A stretch of DNA of 64,000 nt from positions 2,913,501 through 2,977,500 of the forward strand of contig CM064666.1 in NCBI GenBank assembly GCA_032717465.1. Reading direction: 5' to 3'. Below are positions 11,341 through 20,539 of this stretch, piece after piece. The stretch comes from Coenobita brevimanus. Taxonomy: Eukaryota > Arthropoda > Malacostraca > Decapoda > Coenobitidae. The notes below the pieces were generated by a model. That model had not been told where the DNA came from, made no database searches, and was given only the letters and a program-made list of their open reading frames with translations. How positions within the stretch are numbered: the first letter of the stretch is position 1; each line of letters begins with the position of its first letter. A program made the position numbers and the translations under genes.

Positions 11341-11942
11341 CTGCAAGAGAAGCTCTCCCATGCAGTATGAGCCTGAGTGATAGTTTGGGGAAGAATCCTG
11401 ATATCATGAATGATCTCCAGACTAAGCTTTCTCATCTACCTCCCGAGGAAAGGCAGGAGTTTTCGGCATTACTGCCGGAGTACCCGCAAGTGTTCTGTGC
11501 CACTCCAGGAAGAACCACTGTGTTGATGCATGATGTCGATGTTGGAGACGCAAAGCCAATTAAATTGCCTCCTTACTGTGTGAACCCAGTGAAAGTTCCT
11601 CTCATCCAGAAGGAGCTTGGCTACCTGTTGGACCACAAGATGATTGAGCCCTGTCAGAGCGAGTGGAGTTCTCCTGTCACTCTGGTCCCTAAGCCAGGTG
11701 GGTCACAGCGGCTTTGCATCGACTACAGACGTGTCAATCAGATAACCAAAACAGACACTTACCCTCTCCCTCGTGTGGAAGATTGCATGGACGGGATCGG
11801 AAAGGCTAGGTACATAAGTAGGTTTAAAGATAAAAATCAGAGATTGACAAGATGGAGTCTACTTCTTCAGGAGTATTCATTAGACATACAACATGTCAAG
11901 GGGAAAGAAAATGTTATTGCAGATTGCTTATCTAGATTTTAG
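11341..11942 (+). pseudogene. Gypsy-1 RT fingers fused by deletion to RNase H tail
   Basis: In one open frame with the integrase C-terminus there follows an RT N-terminal part: LLPEYPQVF, LLDHKMIEPCQSEWSSPV, LVPKPGGSQRLCIDYRRVN and TYPLPRVEDCMDGIGKA, typical of the Gypsy RT fingers. At about 11818 it jumps to NQRLTRWSLLLQEYSLDIQH and VKGKENVIADCLSRF, the conserved end of Gypsy RNase H, and stops at 11942. The palm with its YxDD motif and the RNase H catalytic residues are missing, so more than 1 kb is deleted. This block lies after integrase and immediately before the 3' LTR. Confidence 0.9.
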
Positions 11943-11993
11943 ACAGATTGTTTTAGAGTAATAAGAAATTTTCTTTGTAAATTTCTTTTTCTT

Positions 11994-12003
11994 TGTGGGG
12001 AAG
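11994..12003 (+). promoter_or_regulatory. Gypsy-1 polypurine tract
   Basis: The purine-rich GTGGGGAAG abuts the first base of the 3' LTR, following a T-rich stretch. This is the expected plus-strand primer position. Confidence 0.7.
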
Positions 12004-12793
12004 TGTTACATAGCCTATGATTTCATCATCCTTTGTGTAATTTTAACGCACAGTATGCTGCATGTTTGATCACGAGCGTGTTCTGCCTCAGTTCCCCCTT
12101 CTACCTGGTATAGTAGAGTAAGTCGTCCTTTCTGTTGTTCAGAGCAGGATTGTCAACTCTTTGTCCCCTATGGCTTCATTTGCGCGTCCTTCTTACAAGT
12201 TGTATCAAGCTCTGCCGGCCCCTATATAATGAGCTCAGTCTCTGCATCATTGCCACTTAGATCTACTCCTCATTTTGCTCACATCTCTGTCCTCCCCTGT
12301 ACAGTTATTATTATTGTGAATGCTCAGGAAGTCTCCAACCATCTAGCAGCTGTGTGTAATTTGAGTATAACTGTTGTTTCATTTTTTCTTGTACTGTGTA
12401 GCATAAGGTTAATTCTTAGGCCTAGTAAGGTTTTTGTAATTTATGTAAGGTTCTTATTGTCAGCCATCATTAATAATATTTTGTATCTGTAATAATATAT
12501 CTGGCATTCACTGAGTATTATCTGGTATCTCATTTTAACAGGGCTGACTTAGATAAATTTACTCATGCTAATTTCGTGTTAATAGAGGCTATTGCAGTTA
12601 ACCATATATTTAACCTGTTTTTGCCATTACATTATCCTTATGAGTCCTGAATGTTTTGTTGTTAGTTTGAGCATTAAACTTTAACTTGTAATTTTACCTA
12701 ACTCCTTTGTTTTGAACCTGGAACTTAACGGGACAGTAGTGATTTTTAGTATTCTCGCTTAAAGTGTACATTATGTTTCTCTGTTCCGTAACA
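12004..12793 (+). repeat. Gypsy-1 3' LTR
   Basis: It starts TGTTACATAG and ends CGTAACA, 790 bp against 788 bp for the 5' LTR. Differences are a handful of single bases and small indels, so the insertion is young relative to the rest of the window. Confidence 0.93.
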
Positions 12794-12803
12794 ATATTTA
12801 CAG

Positions 12804-12875
12804 GCCGGCGTCAGTATCCGGGTGAAGGTCTAGCCAAGCTGGAGTTGTATCTATGTACTGTTGCTTTTCTGTATC
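12804..12875 (+). pseudogene. Broken duplicate of a P450 heme-binding exon (Cys to Tyr)
   Basis: Directly after an AG acceptor at 12802-12803 the sequence reads [16 protein letters not shown], which aligns with the intact exon 130 bp downstream ([16 protein letters not shown]). The cysteine that would bind heme iron is TAT (Tyr) at 12815-12817. Similarity fades after about 70 bp. The preceding acceptor tract was cut by the Gypsy-1 insertion, which left only about 10 bases of host sequence before the AG. This is an exon remnant and cannot encode an active P450. Confidence 0.75.
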
Positions 12876-12935
12876 CATGCTACCATACTTTTAGTGTACT
12901 TATATACTACATTCGTACTTCTAATGTATTTACAG

Positions 12936-13126
12936 GTCGGCGTCAGTGTCTGGGTGAAAGTCTGGCCAAGATGGAATTGTACCTGTTCACTGCTGCTATA
13001 CTGCACAGGTTCACCATCACCCCTCCTCCAGGCGTTACCCTCACCACCGAAACAGACAAGACAAAACTGCTTTTAAACTTAACTCTGCCATTCTCCGTCA
13101 TCTTCACCAAGAGACCAACTACATAA
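12936..13126 (+). CDS. Last coding exon of a cytochrome P450 (CYP2-clan-like)
   Basis: After a pyrimidine/AT stretch and acceptor AG at 12934-12935, the exon opens with a split glycine codon. It then reads [20 protein letters not shown], the C-terminal half of the F-x-x-G-x-R-x-C-x-G heme signature plus the L-helix. Next come a proline-rich TITPPPGV segment and [11 protein letters not shown] just before the stop TAA at 13124. Cys at 12947-12949 is the heme ligand. Length and ending are normal for a CYP2-clan C-terminus, an ER-bound monooxygenase. No other P450 exon lies in the window. Either the gene has a very long preceding intron filled by Gypsy-1 and older elements, or this is an orphan duplicate. 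Family assignment below clan level is not possible here. Confidence 0.75.
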
Positions 13127-13154
13127 GCTGTTGAATCAAGTGACATCTACACTA

Positions 13155-13278
13155 CACTGTTTCACCTTCCACGAAGCACTATCCTCACTCCAAAAAAAGA
13201 CATGACAAAACTTCTATTCAGCTTCACTCTGCCATTCTCCACCGTCTTCAACAAGGCACCAACTTCATGGGCATTGTA
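13155..13278 (+). pseudogene. Second P450 C-terminal fragment (tandem duplicate)
   Basis: The frame reads KKDMTKLLFSFTLPFSTVFN and stops with TAA, aligning with the end of the upstream exon ([20 protein letters not shown]). The LPFS block begins 144 bp downstream of its counterpart. The heme-binding half is absent. The sequence after each copy, a GTGACATC...ACTACACT block, is shared too, so the repeated unit includes 3' UTR. Confidence 0.7.
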
Positions 13279-13303
13279 ATTTTGCGACACTTACACGTCG
13301 CAG

Positions 13304-13421
13304 TAGCGCCATCAACTCTCCACCAGGCGTTACTTTCACCACCGACACAGACTTCACAAAACCGCTGTCCAACTTCACTCTGCCATTCTCCGTCATCTTC
13401 AACAAGAGACCAATCATATAG
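13304..13421 (+). pseudogene. Third P450 C-terminal fragment (tandem duplicate)
   Basis: The frame reads SPPGVTFTTDTDFTKPLSNF then [12 protein letters not shown] and stops with TAG at 13419. Its LPFS block is 151 bp after the second copy. It keeps the proline-rich start but lacks the heme signature. It is followed again by the CTGAATC-GTGACATCAATACTACACT block. Confidence 0.72.
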
Positions 13422-13504
13422 GCTACTGAATCTGGTGACATCAATACTACACTCTGTTCACTTTAACTTGGTGTAACATATTCGTCTTTTCATCTTGAAT
13501 ACAG

Positions 13505-13680
13505 GTGCTGGAGAGGGACGCTTTCAATTGGTGGCACTGATACAACTGGGCTGTGGAGCTGCCCGGTTATGCAAACGTCCCTCAACTCCCACCCAATCCC
13601 CCGAAAGGGTGATAGTGGACAGCAGGAGGGGGACAACGTAAGCCTGCAGACCACTGGGTTTACATTTCAAATTAACCACC
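13505..13680 (+). repeat. Dispersed repeat F, copy 1, with ACT-type tail
   Basis: GGTGGCACTGATA, ACTGGG, GGAGCTGCCCGGTTAT and CAAACGTCC occur in the same order and spacing at 60376-60545. Both copies lead into a run of ACT/CTA triplets. This suggests one retroposed family with a triplet tail. No RT or clear pol III boxes were recognised. Confidence 0.6.
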
Positions 13681-13699
13681 ACGACTAACAATAGCAACT

Positions 13700-13825
13700 G
13701 CTACTACTACTACTACTACTACTACTATCACTGCTACTGCTGCTGCTACTACTACTACTACTACTACTACTACTGCTTCAACGACTACTAATACTGTGAC
13801 TACTACTATTATAACTACTACATAA
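13700..13825. repeat. (CTA)n/(CTG)n triplet repeat
   Basis: Long CTA triplet run with CTG variants, following repeat F. The hydrophobic peptide on the other strand is an artefact. Confidence 0.95.
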
Positions 13826-13988
13826 ATTTTGAATGCTAAGTTGTAACAATGGAATGACAATAGAATATGGTGCTAGTCGTTTTTTTTTTTTTCTTCTATG
13901 TGGAAAGGATGCAGGGTCGAGGTATTTTGTTACCCTAGCATTGGGCAAAGGGAAACAGGCAGCAAAATGACGCAAATCCTCGCCTGTA

Positions 13989-14136
13989 CTTCTTTTAACT
14001 TAACAAGATATTCGTCCATTAGTGGTTTATAGCACGTAACTCAGTGGCAGAAAAAGGCAATGTTACAGCCCTGTGTCCTCTTCATATCACTTCTTCGTGA
14101 CTAGCATATTCTAGTGTTGATGTATTGCTACAAACG
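13989..14136 (+). mobile_element. MITE M, copy 1 (3' truncated)
   Basis: It starts CTTCTTTTAACTTAAC after a TA and shares the internal blocks CAGTGGCAGAAAAAGGCAATG and CTTCTTCGTGACTAGCA with the other M copies. It lacks the right terminal repeat and breaks at about 14136. Confidence 0.6.
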
Positions 14137-14208
14137 AGCAACACAGAGTTGCTGTTCAGCTTAATGCTGCCTCTCTGCATTATCTTAAGCACTGATAGAC
14201 CACTTAAA
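14137..14208 (+). pseudogene. Possible fourth P450 C-terminal fragment
   Basis: The short frame TELLFSLMLPLCIILSTDRP resembles the P450 tails at 13.1-13.4 kb (TKLLFSFTLPFSTVFNKAP). It begins where a truncated M MITE ends. The similarity is short and could be chance. Confidence 0.35.
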
Positions 14209-14264
14209 TCCTTCAATATGGTGCCAGTCTGTCCTCAGCAATCAGACTGTCGTGTCTCCAACCC

Positions 14265-14466
14265 ACAATCTTTCTTATGTGCCTCTCCAAACTATTCCTC
14301 CACGTTAACCTCGTTCTCTCCCGTCCCCTCGTCTCCTTCATCTCTCTCATATACACTTCGTAGTCAATCTGTCACTCTCCATTTTCTGCACATCGGGAAA
14401 CCACCATAATAAGATACTTCCCCTAAAGCTTTCCAGCACATCCGCATCAACACCACAACATTCCAT
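14265..14466 (-). mobile_element. LINE family D, old 3' fragment
   Basis: On the minus strand the sequence follows the end of the family D ORF (compare 38730-38950), from GTTGTGGTGTTGATGCGGAT through a counterpart of the WFGHVERM region and the GAGAGAGATGAAGGAG stretch. Divergence is much higher than among the other D copies, so it is an older fragment. It ends next to the poly-T of a LINE B copy at 14468. Confidence 0.55.
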
Positions 14467-16545
14467 CACTTTTTTTTTTTTTTTTTTAAATAACAGAACG
14501 GAGGAAGGAAAAACAAATGGGAAAAAAAAAAAAATAATCCATACACCAGATTACTGGTGTCCTCTGTTCATAAAATATCTGTAACAGTTAGACTTGAACA
14601 GTTGTGGGTTGAAATTTGGAGGAAAACAACTATGGGGAAGCGAGTTCCAGAGAGATGCAGTTCGGGGAATGAAAGAATTCTGATAGACAGAAGTTCTGCA
14701 ATATAGCTGAGTGACATCCCAGTCATGAGCGCTACCGGATGCCCATGTAGCACGAGGGAAGGCATGGAGAGGTGGCACCATGGACTCAACTTCGTCTGAG
14801 CATTTGCCAAAAAAATTTCTGTAAAATAATGCAAGGGAGGCAACATTCTTTCTTACTTGCAGGGGAGGTAGTTTATATGTAATGGCAGGGTTGTTAATGA
14901 TTCTAACAGCTTTATTCTGAATTTTGTCTAGTTGTCTTAATGCAACCTCTCCACAACCATTCCACAAGGGTGAGCAATATTCAAGCTGAGAGCGCACATG
15001 ACTCTTATAAATTATAGCTAACTGCTCATCGGCGAAGAAGTTACGGACTCTGAACAATAATCCAAGTTTCTTTGAGGCGGTTTTAGCAAGTGATCTGACA
15101 TGAGAGGTCCAGCTGAGGACACTGTTAAATGAGACACCAAGAATTTCAATACTTTTGGAGATGGGAATATTAGTAGCACTGAAGGTAATGTACGAATCTG
15201 GCAATATCTGTCTATTAGTAAACTGTAAATATTTAGTTTTACTAGCATTAAAAGAGACAAGGTTGTTTTGTCCCCATTCACTGATTGTAGCTAGATCTTG
15301 ATTTATGGAGATGGCTGTACTGAGTTGAGAGGTAGAGATATTACACTTTGTAAATGGATGTCAGAGTGTGAATGAACTATGTAGTGTTGAGTCATCTGCA
15401 TATGAGTGAACGGGATTGTGAGTGACAGATAAGAGATCATTAATATGAACCAGAAATAGGGTTGGCACCAGAACTGATCCCTGCGGCACGCCGGAGTTAA
15501 TTGAGTGGAAATTCGAATATACATCATATACTTTTACTCTTATTTTCCTGTCACTAATATAAGAAGAAATCAAAGGAACAAAAGACGTTAGTCCATAGCA
15601 AGGGAGTTTGGACAGCAGGGAACGGTGTCATACTCTGTCGAAAGCTTTAGAGATATCAAGAGCTACTGCATGAGTTTCTCCAAAAAGATCAATTGATTGA
15701 TGGATGGTATGAGTTAAGAGATTGAGTATGTCAATGGTAGATCTTTCATGGCGATAACCGTATTGTCTATCACTAATTAAGTTGTTGGATTCAAGATGTT
15801 TAACAATATGCTTATTAATTAAAGTTTCAAATACCTTACCAAGAGAAGATGTAACAGCTATTGGTCTGTAATTGGAGGGGTCAGACGAACTTCCTTTCTT
15901 TGGAACTGGGTAGATATTGGCTTCTTTCCATGAATTTGGGAATAAAGAAGTACGTATGCATAGTCTGAATAATTTGGCTAGGATAGAGGCAAGTTCAGGG
16001 GAACACTTTTTCAAAACAATTGGCGGAATTCCATCTGGGCCTGGAGATTTGTTGGTAGGTAAATTGTCTAGGATGGATTTTACGAATCGTGTCTGTATTT
16101 TAAGTGGGGCAATTTCGGGAGAATCAAGTTCCAGTACTGAGACATTCTGGCTGGTATCATCTATGGTAGAGTTTCTTGCAAAGGTACTAGCAAAGATATC
16201 TGCTTTCCCACGTGGGTCATTTGTAATATTGCCATCTGAAGATTTTAGTGGGGGAATGGAGGATGACTTGTTAAAGTTATTATTGAAAGAATTAAGAGTT
16301 GACCAGAATATTCTATTGTCATTAGGGTTGTTAAGTAGTTTTGATGCTTGCTTTTGAAGAAAGTTTGATTTAGATAGATTTAATACAGCTTTTGCATGAT
16401 TTCTAGCAATTTTAAATTGGGAGAGTGATTCAAATGTTTTTTATTTTAAGTAATAGTTATATGCTAATGACTTTTGGGCTGTTGCTCTGGCACAATTGCC
16501 ATCAAACCATTTTGGAGAGTTTGATCTTTTAGTGAATTGTTTACT
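14467..16545 (-). mobile_element. LINE family B, 5'-truncated copy (Jockey-like RT)
   Basis: This minus-strand copy runs from about 16545 to a poly-A seen as a T run at 14468-14487. It encodes a segment before RT with GPDGIPP, RT block WKEANIYPVPKKGSSSDP, motif A ALDISKAFDRV (about 15630-15660), motif B NSGVPQGSVL (about 15480), motif C HSYADDSTLH (about 15395) and a long open C-terminal region of 217 codons (15204-14551). That region contains SWTSHVRSLAKTASKKLGLL and LEYCSPLWNG. A stop at 15627 and other frame breaks interrupt it, so it is inactive. Catalytic Asp residues are retained as codons. It lacks an RNase H domain, as Jockey-type elements do. The 5' break adjoins a CT run at 16546-16566. 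Confidence 0.88.
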
Positions 16546-16641
16546 TCTCTCTGTCTCTCTCTCTCATATTGGTGCTTCCATCAAGAGTATTAAAATGAAA
16601 ATAATAACAGACGTACTCTAATGTAAATAAAAATACATATA

Positions 16642-16847
16642 CTCCTTTCACTGTAACTTGGCCTAAAATTGCCATCTCTCCGGCGTGAATGCTGAGCTGT
16701 GACAATATATTAAGACAAGAACATGATCCTACTCGTCAAGAAGTACTGTACAATGAGATGGCCGTAGCATCGCCTTTTTCTGCCACTTAGCTACGAGAAA
16801 TAAGCTGCAAAAGAACGAAATTCCCGGCCAAGCTAAGGTGAAAGGAC
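16642..16847 (-). mobile_element. MITE M, copy 2 (206 bp)
   Basis: Left end CTCCTTTCACTGTAACTTGG and right end read inward GTCCTTTCACCTTAGCTTGG, flanked by TA at 16640-16641 and 16848-16849. The internal TTTTTCTGCCACTTAGCTACG is the reverse of the block seen in the other copies. No coding sequence. Confidence 0.75.
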
Positions 16848-17029
16848 TATAGTAAAGGGAAGATTTGAGCAACAGTTGAGTATTGGGAAAGGTGAATTTT
16901 TAAGTTTGGTAATTATTATTATTATAGACCTTAGTAGTTCAAGCAACGTGTTAGGGCTTGATCAAAAGTGTAGAGGTATTGGAAGTAAACACTGACATAC
17001 TGTAGTGTGTGTATTATTATTTCTGTTTA

Positions 17030-17100
17030 TTCATCATCCTTATCATCATCAAATCATCACCATCACCACCATCATCATCATCAACCACTTTGCTCCTGTA
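17030..17100. repeat. (ATC)n-type repeat
   Basis: Short imperfect CAT/CAC triplet run. Confidence 0.85.
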
Positions 17101-17279
17101 TATCGGTGATGGAAAGAGACAGGAAGGCGATGCAATCCTCCTCGAGATATGAATCAGAGGAGAAAGGGAACTAAAGGTACAGTACGGGGCTCCTTGCAAC
17201 ACGGGTGCTGGGCGGTTGGGTCACCATTCCCCTGGACCCAGTGTTCTCGTCATCTTCTACATTCCTTCATATTGTACTC

Positions 17280-18475
17280 ATTCCTCTTTTCTTTCCTATC
17301 TTCTTATTCTTTCTTTCTCTTCTTCTTTCTTTTTCTTCTTCTCCTTCTCCTTTCTTCTTCATCTCCTTTCTTTTTCCTCTCCTGCTTTATTTTTTTTTCT
17401 TTTTCTTTCTTCCCTTTCATCTCTTCCTTTCTTCCTCTTTTCTTCCTTTTCTTCTCCATACTTCCTCTTCTCCTCCTTTCTTCCTCCTTCTTCCTCTTCT
17501 TTTTTCTTCCTCTTCTCCTTCTTTCTTCTTCTTCTCCCTCTCCTTTCTTCATCTTCTTCTCCATTACATCTTCTCCTTTCTTCGTCATCTCCTCATATTT
17601 TTTCTTCTTCTCCTCTCTTCCTCTTCCTCTTGTCCTTTCTCTCCCCTCTTCTCTTCAGCCTCTTCACTTTTCCTCCTTTCTTCCTCTCCTCCTCCTCCTC
17701 GCCCTCCTCTTCTCTTCCTTCTCCAACAATTTTCCACTGCTATACACCCAAACCACAGATGTCCATGATTGTGTGAATGTGACGTCTGACCAGCTGTATA
17801 TCTTTATGAATTTATTTACCTTGTCTGGCAGGTGTGTTTTTGCAGCTCGTGTAAAAAAAAAAAATAATGCAGGCAGATGCGTTACGTAGGTGGAGCCAGG
17901 ATTTCGAGAGCTGGAATGGTGTGTGAGTGACTGTGTGGCCCATTTCACTCGGCATGCTGTTGATAGTTTTCACACTTTTTCATTTTATTACTAGTTTCGG
18001 GAGGGCAGTAGGTAATGACGATCATCATCTACTAATTTGATACACTGCACCTTACTTCTTCCTTCACCTTTACCTTTCTGTTACTGTGTTTATCTTCCTC
18101 TCTTCCCGTTTCTCCCATCATTCCTGTCAATATTTTGCTCTTCTTTCTAGTAGGTGGCTCTGCTCTGAATGACAAGTGTAATGGTTCCCCATGACCCAGG
18201 AAAACATTTACAACGCTGGATGGTAACTATATAATCAAATAACTGGATGATGTGGAGCCTACTATGCTGCCCTTGTTACGTTGGTGGAGAAACAATAATG
18301 CGGCGTCCACACTGCACGGGACAGTCCTTCAGGGGCGATTACTTGTCTGCAGTTGATGGATCTGCTCGGTCAGACACACAGGGGTTATTCAGCAACAACA
18401 ACTAGTTTCTGGATCCACCTGACCCCATCCTTACACGGGAGCAGCTGAGAATGATATATATTTTTTTTTATTATT
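17280..18475 (+). repeat. Arm 1 of a long inverted pair, with pyrimidine-rich tract
   Basis: The first about 440 bp (17280-17720) is almost pure T/C with TTC and CCT triplets. The following about 750 bp matches the reverse complement of 62390-64000. Shared blocks include GCCAGACAA with AATAAATTCATAA, CTCGGCATG-type sequence near a GAAACTAGTAATAAAAT block, and AACTGGATGATG with TCAAATAACTGG. Identity by eye is about 75-85%. Apparent ORFs over the tract are low-complexity artefacts. It could be an old interspersed element or an inverted segmental duplication. Confidence 0.7.
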
Positions 18476-18818
18476 GTAAGGTCAGCAGTAGAAAAAAAAA
18501 AAGTTACTCAAAACTAAGTTTTTTATATATTTTTCTACCGTCTAATGGGGATTCAGCTTCGGAAAAACTGGAAGTCCAAGGGTTTTGTGCTGTCTTTCCT
18601 AAACTGACAAAATCTTGAGGTTTTAGTCATAAGATACATACAATGTCGTACTGTGATAAATTGGGTCGCCCTGCATCCTCTCACCTAATGCACTGCTGCT
18701 TTCAGGTTCATTGCGCTGAGTGACAAGCAAAATGGTTTCCTGTAAACTAGGAAGCCAGTGTTAGGAGTAGTGGTACTACAAGTAAGTGATGCTACCTACC
18801 GGTGCCACTTTTATTACA
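18476..18818. other. No gene seen
   Basis: Unassigned sequence. A block near 18700-18750 (GAGTGACAAGCAAAATGGTTTCC) resembles 18160-18200 (GAATGACAAGTGTAATGGTTCC), hinting at a diverged internal duplication. Confidence 0.4.
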
Positions 18819-19027
18819 GAAGTTTCATCGTAATTTGACAAGGATTATCGTTCTCTTGCAGCTTTTTACACGTAGCTCAGTGGCCGAAAAAGACAATGCA
18901 ACGGCTATGCACACTCTCCACAGAGCTTCTTCATGATTACCATAATATTCTGGTGTTAATGTATTGTTACAACTCAGTATTCCAGATGGAAAGAAGGCAA
19001 TTTTAGGCCATGTTACAGTAAAGCAAG
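18819..19027 (+). mobile_element. MITE M, copy 3 (diverged)
   Basis: Right end GGCCATGTTACAGTAAAGCAAG is followed by TA. The internal GTGGCCGAAAAAGACAATG and GAGCTTCTTCATGATTACCA blocks match the other copies. The left end is strongly diverged but sits at the expected distance. Confidence 0.6.
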
Positions 19028-19179
19028 TATACTAGCGAGAAGCTGTACTGTACTCCTTTCCTTTAGAGTAGTGAAACAATAGCAAAGTTACACTAATTTT
19101 TTGAGGTATAGTATTCCAAACGCCACCAGGTACCTGTTACACTTAATCGTGTTCGTGCTAGACCAAAATCGGACAAGTC

Positions 19180-19561
19180 AGTCAGGTGTGCGCCAAGTAA
19201 GAAAGAATGTTGTATCCCTCGCATTATTTTACAAACAACTTCATGACAAATGCTCAGATGAAGTTACATCCATTGTGCCACCTCTTTACGCCTTCCTCCG
19301 CGCTGCCACAGCATCGTGTAGTGCTCCTGACTAGACTAGACTGTCTCACTGCCCTATTGCAGAACTTCCGCCTGTCAAAAATATTTCACTTCCCGAACTG
19401 CTTCTCCCTGGAACCCGTTTGTCCAGATTAGCTCCCCCCCCCCAACCTCAACCTACAGAAGTTCAACTGTTACAGACTTTTCGTGTAATCTGGTGTATGG
19501 ATCGTTTTTTCTATAGTTATCGATTTTTTTTTTCTGTTCATTTTCTGTTAAAAAAAAAAAA
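19180..19561 (+). mobile_element. LINE family B, 3' end fragment
   Basis: It contains QVRKNVVSLALFYKQLHDKC then SIVPPLYAFLRAA, matching the C-terminal region of the 14.5-16.5 kb copy. Frames shift several times and it ends in an A run at 19550-19561. 5' truncated, inactive. Confidence 0.75.
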
Positions 19562-20094
19562 AGACAATGGACCTTCAGTATGTCTGCCATCTGGTATTAT
19601 TCATAACCAGACTGTGGCAACTTTGGTAATGAAATATCTTTCTGGTACTGGTGAAACACAATGTGGTATTAATCTTAAGTCTGCTATTCAGTATGTAAAA
19701 TGTTTGTGCTGTTCATAAATTTCCGTCATTTGGGGTACTGAAATACACATTTCAGGTGGATATTATTGAAAATTACAGTGAACTATAGTTTGTGTCCTAA
19801 TGTTGTATACTGTATACTGAACCCGGTAAACTTACATTTGGTAATGAAGAGTCTAATTTGGTAATAATCTCTGAGGAACCTGGTAATCCTCGTGAACGAA
19901 ATTAATAGGCTTTGCAATAAATATGTTACTGGAGTTTCAGTAAATGAAAACCATAACCTGTATCTGGGATGTAATTTGCTGATAATAAACATCCATAAGA
20001 AGTGCTCGTTAATATTTGCCGCTAAAAAAAAAAAAAAAAAAAAAAAAAAAACGCTTTAGTGGTGATACGGACTAGAGTAGTGGTAGGGCACTAC

Positions 20095-20156
<62 letters not shown>

Positions 20157-20257
20157 ATAAATGACTACAGTTTATTTGAAGCAGTGGTAGCCGTAGTGCC
20201 ACTACTTTCAGCAGGTGATGCACACAACACTAGTGGTAACCATATAATCATATTACG
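19562..20257. other. No gene; A run and (AT)n
   Basis: Holds an A run at about 20023-20050 and an AT dinucleotide run at about 20100-20150. The rest is unassigned. Confidence 0.7.
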
Positions 20258-20477
20258 TCTGGTGGTCTAGTGGGTTACGTCGCTCCAACCGGGTTGGGAT
20301 TATGAGGCTTTATATCAGAGGATGGTTGTGATTTACCTCTCACCTAAAACCACTCAGGTGAGAGTAATGCTGGTCTCCTCGTCTTAATTGTTAGGACTGA
20401 GTAGCTGAACTCGAGATCCTCATGCTCCTGTTGGGGTAAAAAATGGCTGGATATTGAATGAATGAATGAATGAATGA
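20258..20477 (+). mobile_element. tRNA-derived SINE with TGAA tail
   Basis: Box A-like TGGTCTAGTGG at 20263-20273 fits the pol III consensus fully. A diverged box B-like GGTTGGGATTA follows at 20292-20302 at normal tRNA spacing. An unrelated body leads to a TTGAATGAATGAATGA-type tail at 20454-20477. This head-body-simple-tail layout is that of a SINE. The diverged box B suggests an old copy. Confidence 0.65.
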
Positions 20478-20539
20478 TAACATATGGAAGTAGTTAATAA
20501 CCTTTTTTATAAATACATTCCATGGTCTAAACTATCAGG

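Larger units (their letters stand above)
7343..12793 (+). mobile_element. Gypsy-1: Ty3/Gypsy LTR element with integrase before RT (Gmr1-like order)
   Basis: A complete LTR-internal-LTR structure of 5451 bp, flanked by a 4-bp duplication ATAT (7339-7342 and 12794-12797). The LTRs are 788 and 790 bp and nearly identical by eye. Internal order is primer site, gag with a zinc knuckle, protease, integrase, RT N-terminal part, RNase H C-terminal end and purine tract. Integrase ahead of RT is the Copia order, but the proteins are Gypsy type, as in the Gmr1 clade first described from fish. Defects are an in-frame TAG in gag at 9013, a frame change near 10665 inside integrase and a large deletion near 11818 removing most of RT and RNase H. 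This copy cannot be autonomous. Confidence 0.92.

Noticed and set aside
12764..12935. Open frame continuous from the Gypsy-1 LTR into the P450 exon
   Set aside because: The upstream part is LTR and intron. The split Gly codon and acceptor at 12934-12935 define the exon start better.
17149..17889. Three overlapping long plus-strand ORFs and one minus-strand ORF
   Set aside because: All lie over a T/C triplet tract. The Ser/Phe/Leu-only and Lys/Glu/Arg-only proteins are products of low complexity.
18868..18880. TAGCTCAGTGG, identical to a tRNA box A
   Set aside because: No box B follows at tRNA distance, and the other M MITE copies do not conserve the motif.
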